DNA of 64,000 nucleotides from Pseudonocardiales bacterium (GTDB lineage Bacteria > Actinomycetota > Actinomycetes > Mycobacteriales > Pseudonocardiaceae), in the NCBI GenBank assembly GCA_019247305.1, contig JAFAPC010000134.1:186001-250000 (forward strand). Direction: 5' to 3'. Within the stretch, counting starts at the first letter, position 1; every line of letters begins with the position of its first letter. Below, in pieces: positions 25,708 to 36,027 of the stretch. A program made the position numbers and the translations under genes. Below the pieces are notes generated by a model. The model worked only from the letters and a program-made list of their open reading frames with translations. It searched no databases and was not told the DNA's origin.

Positions 25708-25738
25708 TTGACTTCAACATTTGTTCAGCTTCTAGCGT
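25708..25738 (+). promoter_or_regulatory. MerR-type promoter with 19-bp spacer
   Basis: TTGACT (25708-25713) and TAGCGT (25733-25738) lie 19 bp apart, the stretched spacing that MerR proteins untwist. The dyad ACTTCAAC-ATTT-GTTCAGCT sits in the spacer (6 of 8 matches). The reductase ATG at 25746 is 7 bases past the -10 element, so the transcript may be leaderless. Confidence 0.7.
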
Positions 25739-25745
25739 AGGGCTC

Positions 25746-26237
25746 ATGAGCCACATGAGCACAGACCTGCGCGTCGCGGTCATCATCGCCAGCGTCCGCG
25801 ACGGGCGGTTCGGCCCACGGGTCGGCGCGTGGGTGCAGAAATGTCTGGCGGAGTCGGCCATGGACGCCGACGTCATCGACCTGACCGACCTGACCTTCCC
25901 ACTCACCATGGGCGAGCATCCCGACGTGGCATCCTTCGCCACCCGGATCAGCCGCGCCGACGCCATCGTCATCGTCACTCCGGAGTACAATCACAGCTAC
26001 CCAGGCCCGCTGAAAACGGCTATCGACGCGCTGCGTGAGCCATGGCGGGCCAAGCCGGTGGCCTTCGTGTCCTACGGCGGAATGGCCGGCGGGCTGCGCG
26101 CCGTCGAAGCGCTGCGGCTGGTCTTCGCCGAGCTGCACGCTGTGACAATCCGCGACACGGTGAGCCTGCACAACCCCTGGGCGCCCGCCGACGACCCGAC
26201 CATCGACTATCCGGACAGCACCCTGCCCAAGCGCTGA
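25746..26237 (+). CDS. NAD(P)H-dependent FMN reductase
   Basis: The 163-residue flavodoxin-fold protein has the phosphate-binding loop IIASVRDGRFGPRVG near the start and the signature TPEYNHSYPGPLKTAIDAL near 80-98, then PVAFVSYGGMAGGLRAVE. It reduces flavins, quinones or azo compounds with NAD(P)H. It is divergent from a MerR regulator and probably induced by it under electrophile or redox stress. A second ATG at 25755 is possible. Confidence 0.9.
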   Translation: MSHMSTDLRVAVIIASVRDGRFGPRVGAWVQKCLAESAMDADVIDLTDLTFPLTMGEHPDVASFATRISRADAIVIVTPEYNHSYPGPLKTAIDALREPWRAKPVAFVSYGGMAGGLRAVEALRLVFAELHAVTIRDTVSLHNPWAPADDPTIDYPDSTLPKR

Positions 26238-26518
26238 GGCACATGATGCGCCACCTGCTGTGGTGGGCCGACGCCCTACACACAGCACGGCAAAGCGTGC
26301 CCTATCCCGCCTGACCCGGAGCCCCTCGCCCGCCAGGAAGCTGTGCCGCAGCGCTAGCGACTCCGACATGGATAAGGCACTCATCACCGGTTGCCACCCC
26401 CTGATCCCACCGCGGGGTGTTCGTGCAATGCCACAGTTCCTACCACCCGACCTGAACCCCCTCCAAGCGGCAAACTCGCAGCCCAGCCTGTATGAAGGGG
26501 GTACCGATACTTCGAGAA

Positions 26519-26563
26519 AGTGGGGCGGGTGGGAGTCGAACCCACGACCTGACGGATTATGAG
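26519..26563. repeat. att site, left copy of a 45-bp tRNA-derived direct repeat
   Basis: All 45 bases match 38661-38705, which is the 3' part of the tRNA-Met gene (discriminator, acceptor strand, T arm, variable region and most of the anticodon arm) plus two flanking bases. This copy ends after ATGAG and has no tRNA 5' half, so it is the att copy left at the far end of an integrated element. Confidence 0.9.
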
Positions 26564-27031
26564 ACGGTCATAGCCAGCCGCACAGTGCAACTACTTGCAC
26601 AAATAGGCATCACAGGTCGTCGCGGATGGGCATGAGATGCCATGTTGCACTCCAGATCATGCCCAATCTCATGCCCGCCTGGATCCATAGTGGACGAACT
26701 CTAGGTTCAATTCGGTGATCACGAGGCCGAGGGTGGATTTGGACTCGATCCGACGTAAGACAGACGGTGAGGCACCACCCCTCCGCTAGGGCACATGCCT
26801 CACCCCCTCGCTGGACCACTGCCCTACCACTGACCTGCAGCAAGGCAGAGAACTCAGCGAGGCGGACCAGCATTCGCCACCCTCAAAACAGCCGCATTCA
26901 CCGGCCCAGGCGGGGTACCCGGTCCTGCCTCGGGTCGCCCCCGAACCGCGCGCCGTGAGCGACGGTCTGTCGTGATGGTGAGGGGCATGCCGCGTAGTCT
27001 GTCCGGGTACCCCTTCGCCAAGGTACACCCC

Positions 27032-27052
27032 CCCGGGGTCGCTCCCCGGGGC
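27032..27052. repeat. Perfect 8-bp inverted repeat before the island regulator
   Basis: CCCCGGGG-TCGCT-CCCCGGGG can form an 8-bp hairpin. It lies about 40 bp before the HTH-TPR start. It could be a terminator stem without a T tract or an operator for the regulator. Confidence 0.5.
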
Positions 27053-27093
27053 ATCGGCGGGGGCTTCCTACCTCGGCGATGGAGTGGTGCTTG

Positions 27094-28287
27094 GTGGATC
27101 TTGACGACGCGTGGACGATCGGTCAGCGGTTGCGGCGGATTCGCAAGGGTCGGCGTAAATCGCTGGTAGTGGTCGCTGGGCTGGCTGGGATGAGTAAGTC
27201 GAAGCTAGACCGGATCGAGCGGGGCGAGGTCGCGCTGGACAGCATCTCGGATATTGTCGCCCTGGCCAACGCGCTACAGATCGCACCGAGCGAGCTGATC
27301 AGGCTGCCATTCCCGGCACCCGCTAACGGACCGACGGACAGTGCCGTGAATGCGGTGCGTGGGGCGCTGATGGCGGTCAACCGCGGCCGTCCGGGCGGGC
27401 AGATCGTTCCGGTAGACGCTCTGCGGGGCAGGGTCACGGCGACGCTGGCCGCTCACTACAGCTGCAGGCAGGACAAGGAGGTCGGTGCCGCGTTGCCCGG
27501 CCTGATCCGCGACCTGCACACCAGCATCGCGGCTGGTCGGGATGTGGCCCAGCTGCTCGAACTGGTGGTGCTCCTGCATGCGGGAGCTACCCCCGGGTGG
27601 CTGCGGGTCGCGGGGGCTGAGATAGACCTGCGTGAGCAAGCCGTCCTGCTGGCCCATCAGGCAGCCCAGCACCGGGACTCACCGGCCGCGCTGGGACTTG
27701 CCGCGTGGGGTGGTCTACACGTGATGCTCGCAGCGGGCGAGTTCGATCTCGCGCAGGCCGAGCTGGACTTGGTGACAGTGCCGACGAACACCCCGGGGTC
27801 GATGCAACTCGCGGGCATGCTTGCGCTGTCTCGGTCGCTGGTGGCCGCGGCCGACTCCCGACCTGGTGACATCGCCGCGCCCCTGGAGATGGCAACGGAA
27901 CTAGCCGAGCGCACCGGGGAGGGCAACGCCTACTGGATGGGCTTTGGTCCAACCAACGTCGGGTTTTGGCGTATGAATGTGGCGTTGGAAGCCGGAGACC
28001 ACCACCGCGCGGTTACCATCGCCGAGGGGCTGCACCCGGATGCCCACCCGTTCCGGGGTTGTCGGGCCATGTACTGGGTGGACTACGGCCGTGCGCTGGC
28101 CCGGGTGCGGGGACGCCACGACGACGCCGTGAGGGCCTTCCGTAGGGCGGAGCAGATCTCACCGCGCCGCGTGCACCGCAACCCCTACGCCCGCGAGGTA
28201 CTAGCCAAGCTGGTGAGCCGTGCTCCTCACGACGCGGTAGGCGAGGAGCTGCGGGAGATGGCCCGCCGGGCCGGTTTGCCCGGATAG
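27094..28287 (+). CDS. XRE-type HTH-TPR regulator
   Basis: About 397 residues. The N-terminal helix-turn-helix is clear: TIGQRLRRIRKGRRKSLVVVAGLAGMSKSKLDRIERGE, then DIVALANALQIAPSELIRLPF. A helical repeat region follows (for example LLAHQAAQHRDSPAALGLAAWGGLHVMLAAGEFDLA). I chose the GTG at 27094 with GGAG upstream; an ATG at 27079 is possible. It begins a run of same-strand small genes inside the island and probably regulates them. Confidence 0.8.
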   Translation: MDLDDAWTIGQRLRRIRKGRRKSLVVVAGLAGMSKSKLDRIERGEVALDSISDIVALANALQIAPSELIRLPFPAPANGPTDSAVNAVRGALMAVNRGRPGGQIVPVDALRGRVTATLAAHYSCRQDKEVGAALPGLIRDLHTSIAAGRDVAQLLELVVLLHAGATPGWLRVAGAEIDLREQAVLLAHQAAQHRDSPAALGLAAWGGLHVMLAAGEFDLAQAELDLVTVPTNTPGSMQLAGMLALSRSLVAAADSRPGDIAAPLEMATELAERTGEGNAYWMGFGPTNVGFWRMNVALEAGDHHRAVTIAEGLHPDAHPFRGCRAMYWVDYGRALARVRGRHDDAVRAFRRAEQISPRRVHRNPYAREVLAKLVSRAPHDAVGEELREMARRAGLPG

Positions 28288-28353
28288 CCCGTCCGTGCGG
28301 CGCTCCCGTTAGCGGGAAAGCCCGCGACGGTAGATCGGCGATGGTCTCCGATC

Positions 28354-28734
28354 ATGCGTGAAATCACCACATGGTCGTGCGGCGTCGAACCCGGCTCAGG
28401 TGTGCACAGCGAGCTGACACGGATGCTCACGGCTCAGCTCGTCGAGGCTGACTCGATGAGCGACAGTGCCGCCCGCCGGCTTGACGGCTGGCGGGATAGC
28501 GTCGTGAGTCCGCAGCGAGCGCGACCAGCTCAACCTCATCTCCCGGCGTACTCCCGGCAACTGTGGGGGTGGAGCCGGGTGGATGCTCGCGAGCACGCCA
28601 TCGATCCGAACGCCGAGCATCCGGCGCTGGTGTATCTGGCGCGGTGCGGACACCGCGTGCTGCGCCAGACCACCGTGTCCGACGTCCCGCAGAATCAGCG
28701 CTGCCCGAGTTGCACTCGCGGGGCTGACCGATGA
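28354..28734 (+). CDS. Small island protein with a Cys/His site
   Basis: This 126-residue protein ends with CGHRVLRQTTVSDVPQNQRCPSCTRG, a Cys-His...Cys-x2-Cys arrangement suited to zinc. The middle part (LPAYSRQLWGWSRVDAREHAIDPNAEHPALVYLARCGH) looks globular. I do not recognise a named family, though similar short proteins follow HTH-TPR regulators in actinomycete islands. Its stop overlaps the next start (ATGA). Confidence 0.55.
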   Translation: MREITTWSCGVEPGSGVHSELTRMLTAQLVEADSMSDSAARRLDGWRDSVVSPQRARPAQPHLPAYSRQLWGWSRVDAREHAIDPNAEHPALVYLARCGHRVLRQTTVSDVPQNQRCPSCTRGADR

Positions 28735-28955
28735 GCGCCTCTCAGCCGTGGTCGGAACGGCGGGAGAACCGGGTCACGGTCCACGCCAGCTGCGAGACGT
28801 GCGGGGGACCCTGGGGCTTCACGAACCTGTTGGTGACCAAGCTGCCGGACGGTCGAATTCAGTTCGACCCGCACGCCACGGGGTGCTGCACGGTCACGAT
28901 CGAGGAAGACGCCGCCCGGACAGTGATGAACGCCCTCGCGAAGTGGCTGGGATGA
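28731..28955 (+). CDS. Small island protein, unknown
   Basis: A 74-residue protein, VTVHASCETCGGPWGFTNLLVTKLPDGRIQFDPHATGCCTVTI, with a Cys-x2-Cys near residue 21 and Cys-Cys near 51. That would suit a metal site. It starts and ends with 4-bp overlaps to its neighbours, so it is the middle gene of a translationally coupled trio. No function known. Confidence 0.55.
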   Translation: MSASQPWSERRENRVTVHASCETCGGPWGFTNLLVTKLPDGRIQFDPHATGCCTVTIEEDAARTVMNALAKWLG

Positions 28956-29224
28956 GCTGGTTTGTGCGGTCGCTGGCGCCGGGTGTTTTGGCCGGGCTGT
29001 TCTGGCCCCACCCGTCCGGCGAGTTTTGGCCCCACTTCTCCGACCGGCAACCGGGTGGGACAACCGGCCCGCTGTGCGGGGACTACCTCTTGCACGCCGA
29101 CCACGAACCCACTTCACCCCAGGAGTGGGAACAGTGGTTCCGCACCGTCCGCAAGGCAATCACCAAGCAGGCGCTTGAGATCGTCAAACCCGGCGGACAC
29201 GGCACGACGGACAGGAACCCAACC

Positions 29225-29233
<9 letters not shown>
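28952..29233 (+). CDS. Small island protein, last of a coupled trio
   Basis: A 93-residue protein starting at the ATG that overlaps the previous stop. It contains TTGPLCGDYLLHADHEPTSPQEWEQWFRTVRKAITKQALEIVK. The end of the gene abuts the 3' end of the transposase remnant near 29225, so its natural C-terminus may have been altered by the insertion. No family recognised. Confidence 0.5.
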
Positions 29234-30947
<1,714 letters not shown>

Positions 30948-32156
30948 TTAGGTGCGGTCGAGACAGGGGAAGAGCACTTCTCGGGTCAGCAAGAGCAGGG
31001 CTGCGGCGGCGGGGATGGCGACCAGGGCGCCCACGATGCCCAGCAGGGCGCCGCCCAGCAGGATTGCCACGACGGTTACTAGGGCCGGTACTTTCACCAC
31101 TCGACCAATAATTTTGGGGACCAGTAGGTAATCCTCGACCAATCGATAGATCAGGAAAAACCCGATGGTAATCAGGCAGACGGGCAGCGACACGCTTAAG
31201 GCGACTAGGCATACCACCACGCCCGCGATGGTTGAGCCTATCACCGGGATCAGATCCAGGACCGCCACGAGGATGCTCAGCAACAGCGGGTAGGGCACCC
31301 TAACGATTACCAGAAAGACAAAAGTGAGGACCCCGGTGATCAGTGAGATCAGCAGGTTTCCCAACACGTACCCACCGACCTTGGCGAAGATTTCATCACC
31401 GAGTAGGATCGCGCGGGGTCGGCGGGAATGCGGTATCAGCCGGTAGAGGGTCGCCCGGATGCGGGGCAGGTCGGCGACGAAGTACACCGTGAGTACGACC
31501 ACGATGAGGGTGCTAGTCAGGGCGTTGAACACAACCTGGCCAGCGCCGAGCAAGCCGTTGAACAAACCCCCGGCATCCCCGCTGAAGGTCTGCTGCATGC
31601 GTTGCTGTAAGTGGAAGTGGTCGTTGAGCCGAACCAGTATCGAATGGTGGTTCTGTAGCTGGAACACCATGGTCGGGGCGTGCGTGATGAACTGGGTAGC
31701 CTGTCGCGCCAACGGTGGGATCGTCGCGGCCAGGAACCCACCGACCACCGCCAGGCCCGCTATCAGCACGGTAATCACCGCCGCCCACCGCGGGAACTGG
31801 CGGCGAGCCAGCACCGACACCGCAGGCTCCAGGCCCATCGCGAGGAACAGCGCCAGCCCGATCAGGATCAGCATGTCGCGAACAGCGATGATCATTCCGA
31901 CCATGCCGACCATGACCGCGACTCCGGCGGCAGCGCTCATGCCGATGAAGAACGGGGATCGGCGGTTGAGCGGTTTGCCGGGTGGACCGAGGGCGTGTTG
32001 CGCTGTGCTGAGGTGGGCCGCGACCGCTTCAGCGGCTGCAACTGGGCCTTCGGCCTCAGTATGCGGCTGAGCAACCAGAGCGTGGTGTCCAGTCTCCACT
32101 TCTAAGCTGTGGTTGCAACTCCTGCGCTGCGCATTGTTCAGATCGTGCGCCCCCAC
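30948..32156 (-). CDS. AI-2E-family transporter (TqsA/PerM type)
   Basis: The 402-residue protein has about eight membrane segments in the arrangement of the AI-2E exporter family (PF01594). The first two segments surround residues 70-110. A long cytoplasmic/amphipathic part (IPPLARQATQFITHAPTMVFQL) follows, then LIVVVLTVYFVADLPRIRATLYRLIP, DLIPVIGSTIAGVVVCLVAL and YRLVEDYLLVPKIIGRVVKVPALV, with MGALVAIPAAA-like residues near the end. Members export signals, sodium or other solutes, and the substrate is not predictable. It is intact inside an otherwise decayed island. Confidence 0.85.
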   Translation of the reverse strand: MGAHDLNNAQRRSCNHSLEVETGHHALVAQPHTEAEGPVAAAEAVAAHLSTAQHALGPPGKPLNRRSPFFIGMSAAAGVAVMVGMVGMIIAVRDMLILIGLALFLAMGLEPAVSVLARRQFPRWAAVITVLIAGLAVVGGFLAATIPPLARQATQFITHAPTMVFQLQNHHSILVRLNDHFHLQQRMQQTFSGDAGGLFNGLLGAGQVVFNALTSTLIVVVLTVYFVADLPRIRATLYRLIPHSRRPRAILLGDEIFAKVGGYVLGNLLISLITGVLTFVFLVIVRVPYPLLLSILVAVLDLIPVIGSTIAGVVVCLVALSVSLPVCLITIGFFLIYRLVEDYLLVPKIIGRVVKVPALVTVVAILLGGALLGIVGALVAIPAAAALLLLTREVLFPCLDRT

Positions 32157-32385
32157 CGTTCCTCCTGATTTTCTCGCTCCGCGGCGGGGTTGCTCACTGC
32201 CCGACCCACGCTGTCCGCCGACGGATCAGCTTTTCTGGAAACCCCGACGCGGTTGCAGACAGTTACCCCAGCTCACCTCAGGGTAAACGGAACAGCTGCA
32301 GTCTGCGCATGAGCACGACCTAGCCGGCGAGGTGGATGCCTTGCCTCGTTAAGCCGAGTTGGCGCTGAGGTCCTAGCCTGCCCCG

Positions 32386-33640
32386 ATGGTGGATTCCGAG
32401 CCTCGCCGTGGCTTCAGGCCGGACATCGAGGGCCTTCGTGCGCTCGCCGTGTTGGCCGTTATCCTGTACCACGCTGCGGTTCCTGGCCTGCCCGGTGGTT
32501 TCGAGGGTGTCGACGTCTTCTTCGTGGTCTCGGGATTTCTCATCACCGGCCTGCTGTGACGGGAGGCGGTGACTACCGGCACGGTCCGATTAGCCCGCTT
32601 CTACGGTGCGCGGGCCCGGCGGCTGCTCCCGACCGGATTACGGTGCTGGTGGCCGTGGCGGTCACCGCAGCCTGGTGGTTGCCTGCGCTGCAGGCACGTA
32701 GCGTCCTAGGCGACGCGCTGGCCAGTGCGGTCTATGCGGGCAACTACCGTTTCGCGTTACGGGAACGGACTATCTGGCCGCGGACGCGCTTCCCTCCCCG
32801 TTCCAGCACTTCTGGTCGCTGGGCGTTGAGGAGCAATTTTACCTACTTCGGCCGGTGTTGCTGATCGCCACCGCCTGGATCGTCCGCTGCGCGACCGTTT
32901 CTCTGCCGCGCCGTGGTGCCCACCGAATGGCGTCCCCCCAACCAGCCGTGACGCCGGCCCTGTGGGCTCTCCTCGGCGTTGCGGTGGTGTCGTTTGTCGT
33001 CTCGCTGCACTGCACGCACACGGCACCGCCGTGGGCCTTCTTTCCCTACCCTCGCGGGACTGGGAGATGGCGGTGGGTGGCTTGATGGCGCTGAGCGTGC
33101 CGGTATGGCGCCGGCTGTCCTCGGTGCTGGCCGCCCTTGCCGGTTGGGCAGGTTGGGAGCTGATCCTCCTCGGCTGCCTGCGGCTCGGCTCCGCGACTGC
33201 CTATCCTGGGGTCGCCGCGCTGCTCCCGGTGCTCGGCACGGCGCTGGTCATCGCCACCGGATGTGCCCAGCCCCGTGGTGAAGTGGGCCCCGTCCTGGCC
33301 GTGCGGCCCCTGCGGCAGCTGGGCCGGTACTCCTGGTACCTCTGGCACTGGCCGGTGCTCGTGCTCGCCCCCGTCGCCGCTGGGCACGCGCTCAGCCTCG
33401 GGACCGGGCTCGCCGCCCTCGCCCTTAGTGCAGGCCTGACGGTGCTCACCACCTATGCCATCGAGGACACGCTCCGATTCGCCGCCGCCCTGCGGTGCTC
33501 TCCGCCGCACAGCCTGCTGGCCGGCGGCGTAATCACCGCAGTGGGCGTCACCGCGTCGCTGCTGGTCCTGCTCGCTGTCCCGGGTCCGGTCGGGTCCGGA
33601 GCCACCGGTCCGGACACCCCGGCTAAGCATCACCGTGGCA
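32386..33640 (+). pseudogene. OafA/YrhL-type membrane acyltransferase, broken
   Basis: The gene starts [24 protein letters not shown] and [21 protein letters not shown], a classic acyltransferase-3 N-terminus. A TGA at 32557-32559 stands where relatives have Trp. The protein continues out of frame with RARRLLP, VAVAVTAAWWLPALQARSVLGDALASAVYAGNYRF, then in another frame SPFQHFWSLGVEEQFYLL, then LGRYSWYLWHWPVLVLAP. At least one nonsense change and three frameshifts separate these parts. Such enzymes O-acylate sugars of surface glycans or antibiotics. Confidence 0.85.
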
Positions 33641-33709
33641 CCAACCGCCCCAGCATCGGGTGCGAACAGCCCTGTCACGCCCGACCCCAGGGCAGCCTAG
33701 TCCCCCGTC

Positions 33710-34123
33710 CAAGTCCTCACCGCGCAGGTCCAGGCCCTCGTCGCGGCATCGGCCGACACGTGGCCGACCGGCTGGCAGTGGGGGTGACTGGCTCGGCCGC
33801 CGAGTGGGAACTGGTGTACGCGGTAGCCGCCGGCGTGCCGGGCGCGCAGGTTTGTACTGAGCTTGACCCTGCCGGCGCTCATCGGCGTGCTCTCGCGGGC
33901 CCGCCTGGTGGTCGTCAACGACACTGGGCCGATGCATCTGACTGCGGCCCTGGGCACTCTGACGGTGGGGATCTATCGGGAGGCGGTCGTTGGCGGCTTC
34001 GGGCCACTCGCCGAGCACCATGAGGCATGCGTGGCCGACACCCCTGCCGCGGTGTCGTACTCGACTGTCCGCACGGTCGTCGAGCAGCTTCTGCACGACC
34101 GGGTGCCAGTTCCTCGACTGTGA
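33710..34123 (+). pseudogene. Family 9 glycosyltransferase fragment
   Basis: Two pieces of a heptosyltransferase-like (GT9) protein remain. TGSAAEWELVYAVAAGVPGAQVCTEL is in one frame, and TLPALIGVLSRARLVVVNDTGPMHLTAALGTLTVGIY, with the GT9 sugar-binding signature NDTGPMH, is in another. The N-terminal half of the enzyme is absent. It directly follows the broken acyltransferase, so the two were probably one surface-sugar unit. Confidence 0.8.
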
Positions 34124-34166
34124 CGGCGGCCGCATAGCCCCCGGTTTGTCCCGTTCTCCTTCCGGG

Positions 34167-34739
34167 TCAGATCACCTGGAGTAGGGTCTGCATCTCGCTG
34201 ATCTCGGCTTGCTGCGCACTGATGATCTGTTGGGCGAGGTTGTGCGTGGTAGGGTTACTGCCTTGGGCCAGCTCGGTCTGTGACATGTCCACCGCTCCCT
34301 GATGGTGAACGATCATCATCTGGAGAAACATCCGATCGAACCCGGCGCCGCTCACCATCCCGGGCATCTGAGCGTGCCCCATGGCGCTGGCGGTACTCGG
34401 GGCGGGGACCCCCCACTCGGTGAGCAGACCGCTCATCTGCTGAACCTGCGGGCTCTGCTCGGTCTCGATCCGGCCGGCGAGATCCTTCACCTGCGATGAG
34501 CTCGCCTGATTGCGGCCCATCTGGGACATCGTGAGGGCCTGAGTGTGGTGGGTGATCATGTTCTGGAGAAATACGACGTCGGCTTGATTGTGCTGCTGTT
34601 GCGGGTTAGGGGTCGGTGCGCTGCTCGCGCCCGGCAGGGGTGCCACGGGGAGGGTGGTGGCCTTGCTACCGCAGCCGGCGATCACCCCCCCGACAGCAGC
34701 CGCCGCGGCGAGCACGCCCACCACTCTAGAGATACGCAT
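34167..34739 (-). CDS. DUF305 lipoprotein
   Basis: The 190-residue protein has a lipoprotein signal (VLAAAAAVGGVIAGCGS) and two DUF305 halves, each with a His pair: FLQNMITHHTQALTMSQM and FLQMMIVHHQGAVDMSQTEL. The family is exported, ferritin-like in fold and linked to metal (often copper) handling, but its role is not proven. The ATG at 34739 follows GAAGGAGAC. It is intact within the island. Confidence 0.9.
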   Translation of the reverse strand: MRISRVVGVLAAAAAVGGVIAGCGSKATTLPVAPLPGASSAPTPNPQQQHNQADVVFLQNMITHHTQALTMSQMGRNQASSSQVKDLAGRIETEQSPQVQQMSGLLTEWGVPAPSTASAMGHAQMPGMVSGAGFDRMFLQMMIVHHQGAVDMSQTELAQGSNPTTHNLAQQIISAQQAEISEMQTLLQVI

Positions 34740-34972
34740 AGTTGATGTGGTCTCCTTCGTTGACTCCCGTGCTGAGGGCACGGACGAGAACCCTCTCATA
34801 AGCACAACGAGGTAATCGCGCCGGTGAGACGCCCAGCGTCTCGGGTTGTAGGGACGGGGCTCAGCCGGCGGCGGCCTTCTCGTTAACAGCTTGATGTACT
34901 GATCTACTGATCTCAGTACCGATGCGGTGTGGCTTCCCTGGGTCCCGAGTGACGAGAAGGCTGGGGCAATGA

Positions 34973-35131
34973 TCAAGACTTGGCCAGCGGGAGGAACTGG
35001 CCGGGGTTTTCCAGCCACGCGAGGCGGATCACCTCGCCGAAGTCGGCACGCCAGCTCCACCACAGGAAGGCCCGGCGCCACCAGGACGGAGCCCGGTGCC
35101 GGGGGCCCGCGTGGTCAGGGTTACTGCTCAT
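34973..35131 (-). CDS. 52-residue protein following the primase-like gene
   Basis: An ATG at 35131 lies within the last codons of the primase-like gene, whose frame ends at 35121, and opens a 52-residue frame. It is Trp- and Arg-rich: APSWWRRAFLWWSWRADF then GEVIRLAWLENPGQFLPLA. The 11-bp overlap implies coupled translation. It is too short for most gene callers. No family recognised; the composition fits a membrane-associated or nucleic-acid-associated small protein. Confidence 0.5.
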   Translation of the reverse strand: MSSNPDHAGPRHRAPSWWRRAFLWWSWRADFGEVIRLAWLENPGQFLPLAKS

Positions 35132-35729
35132 CGTCCTCACCCGGCCCCGTGCCGAGTCCCGATCTCAGCAGGGCGGTGAGCAGGGCGTGCTGCACCGTCT
35201 CGGTGTCGCGCAGCCCGTCGGTGCTGGGTTGGGGTGGGGTCAGCCACCGTTGCGGGGACAGGTATTCCACGGTGGTGGGGGGCAGCGCCACCCAGGACCC
35301 CGCGGTGTGCAGGTGCACTCCCGCTTGGGCCAGCGCACCGGAGAGAACACCGGAGCCGGTGGCGGTGAACAGCAGCCACCGCGGGATGGGTGGCCGCACC
35401 GCGACCGGGAGCTGCGCCAGCGCGGCGTCGGGCAGCAGGGCGCCCAATTCCTCCGGCAGCTCCAGCGCATCCACTCCCCGCCCGCACACCAGCAGCACCC
35501 CGTAGGGGTGCTCGCTCCACACCTCATACGCCTCAACGCGATCGGTGACCGGGGCCTGCGCCCAGGTGTCCTCAATCGGACAGAGCATCCGGGCGTCGTC
35601 CCGGCCGTACCAGCGCTGATTGGCGCCCAGGAATGTGCCCGGTATCACCGGCCAGCCCCAGCGGGTCGCGCGGACCGCGGCGTCCCGCAACGCTTTCCAC
35701 CCCAGCGTGATCTCCGTAGTCCTCATCAT
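35121..35729 (-). CDS. Primase/polymerase-like replication protein of the island
   Basis: About 202 residues: LGWKALRDAAVRATRWGWPVIPGTFL, CPIEDTWAQAPVTD, then PYGVLLVCGRGVDALELP and WLLFTATGSG. This fits the N-terminal domain of actinomycete bifunctional DNA primase/polymerase proteins that prime replication of integrative elements. The usual second acidic metal residue is not obvious, so activity is uncertain. Two adjacent ATGs (35729, 35726) overlap the upstream small gene's stop. It lies in a minus-strand operon of three overlapping genes. Confidence 0.6.
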   Translation of the reverse strand: MMRTTEITLGWKALRDAAVRATRWGWPVIPGTFLGANQRWYGRDDARMLCPIEDTWAQAPVTDRVEAYEVWSEHPYGVLLVCGRGVDALELPEELGALLPDAALAQLPVAVRPPIPRWLLFTATGSGVLSGALAQAGVHLHTAGSWVALPPTTVEYLSPQRWLTPPQPSTDGLRDTETVQHALLTALLRSGLGTGPGEDDEQ

Positions 35730-35860
35730 GGCTCCCACGGCGAAACAAACACGCCGACCAGTGGTCGGTCGTGATCCCGGCACACGTGCAGCCAGGTGGT
35801 GTCGTTCCCGCCGAGGGGCCAGGCCTTACTCAGCTCGCCGTCTGTTGGCGTGGAAGTCAT
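35726..35860 (-). CDS. 44-residue protein preceding the primase-like gene
   Basis: The frame ends in the stop that overlaps the primase-like start (ATGATGA). From the ATG at 35860 it encodes 44 residues: SKAWPLGGNDTTWLHVCRDH and PLVGVFVSPWEP. An open frame continues to 36007 but crosses the divergent promoter region. No strong ribosome site is seen. The overlap is the main support. Confidence 0.4.
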   Translation of the reverse strand: MTSTPTDGELSKAWPLGGNDTTWLHVCRDHDRPLVGVFVSPWEP

Positions 35861-36027
35861 AGCGCTAAGCCAAGCTGCTGCGGCGAGGAGCGCACCATGC
35901 CGCCAATGCCGCGCTGCTGTACGCCAATGCCTCACCGCTGATGCATAGCTGCTGGGGTGTTCTGACTGACCAGCGTTGTCGGTACACTCGGCCTCCTGTG
36001 TGACCACTGCCGTCGAGGGGGCTGTCC

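Larger units (their letters stand above)
26238..27093. other. Gene-poor stretch at the left edge of the island
   Basis: This 856-bp region holds the left att repeat at 26519-26563 and the inverted repeat at 27032-27052. Open frames give low-complexity translations with no domain, so I call no gene. The part before 26519 lies outside the island, the rest inside it. Confidence 0.5.

Noticed and set aside
26610-26873. 88-codon frame inside the island edge
   Set aside because: No ribosome site, no recognisable segment and overlapping open frames on the other strand.
34927-35774. Long plus-strand frames opposite the primase-like gene
   Set aside because: They mirror the minus-strand operon, whose genes have overlaps and recognisable segments.
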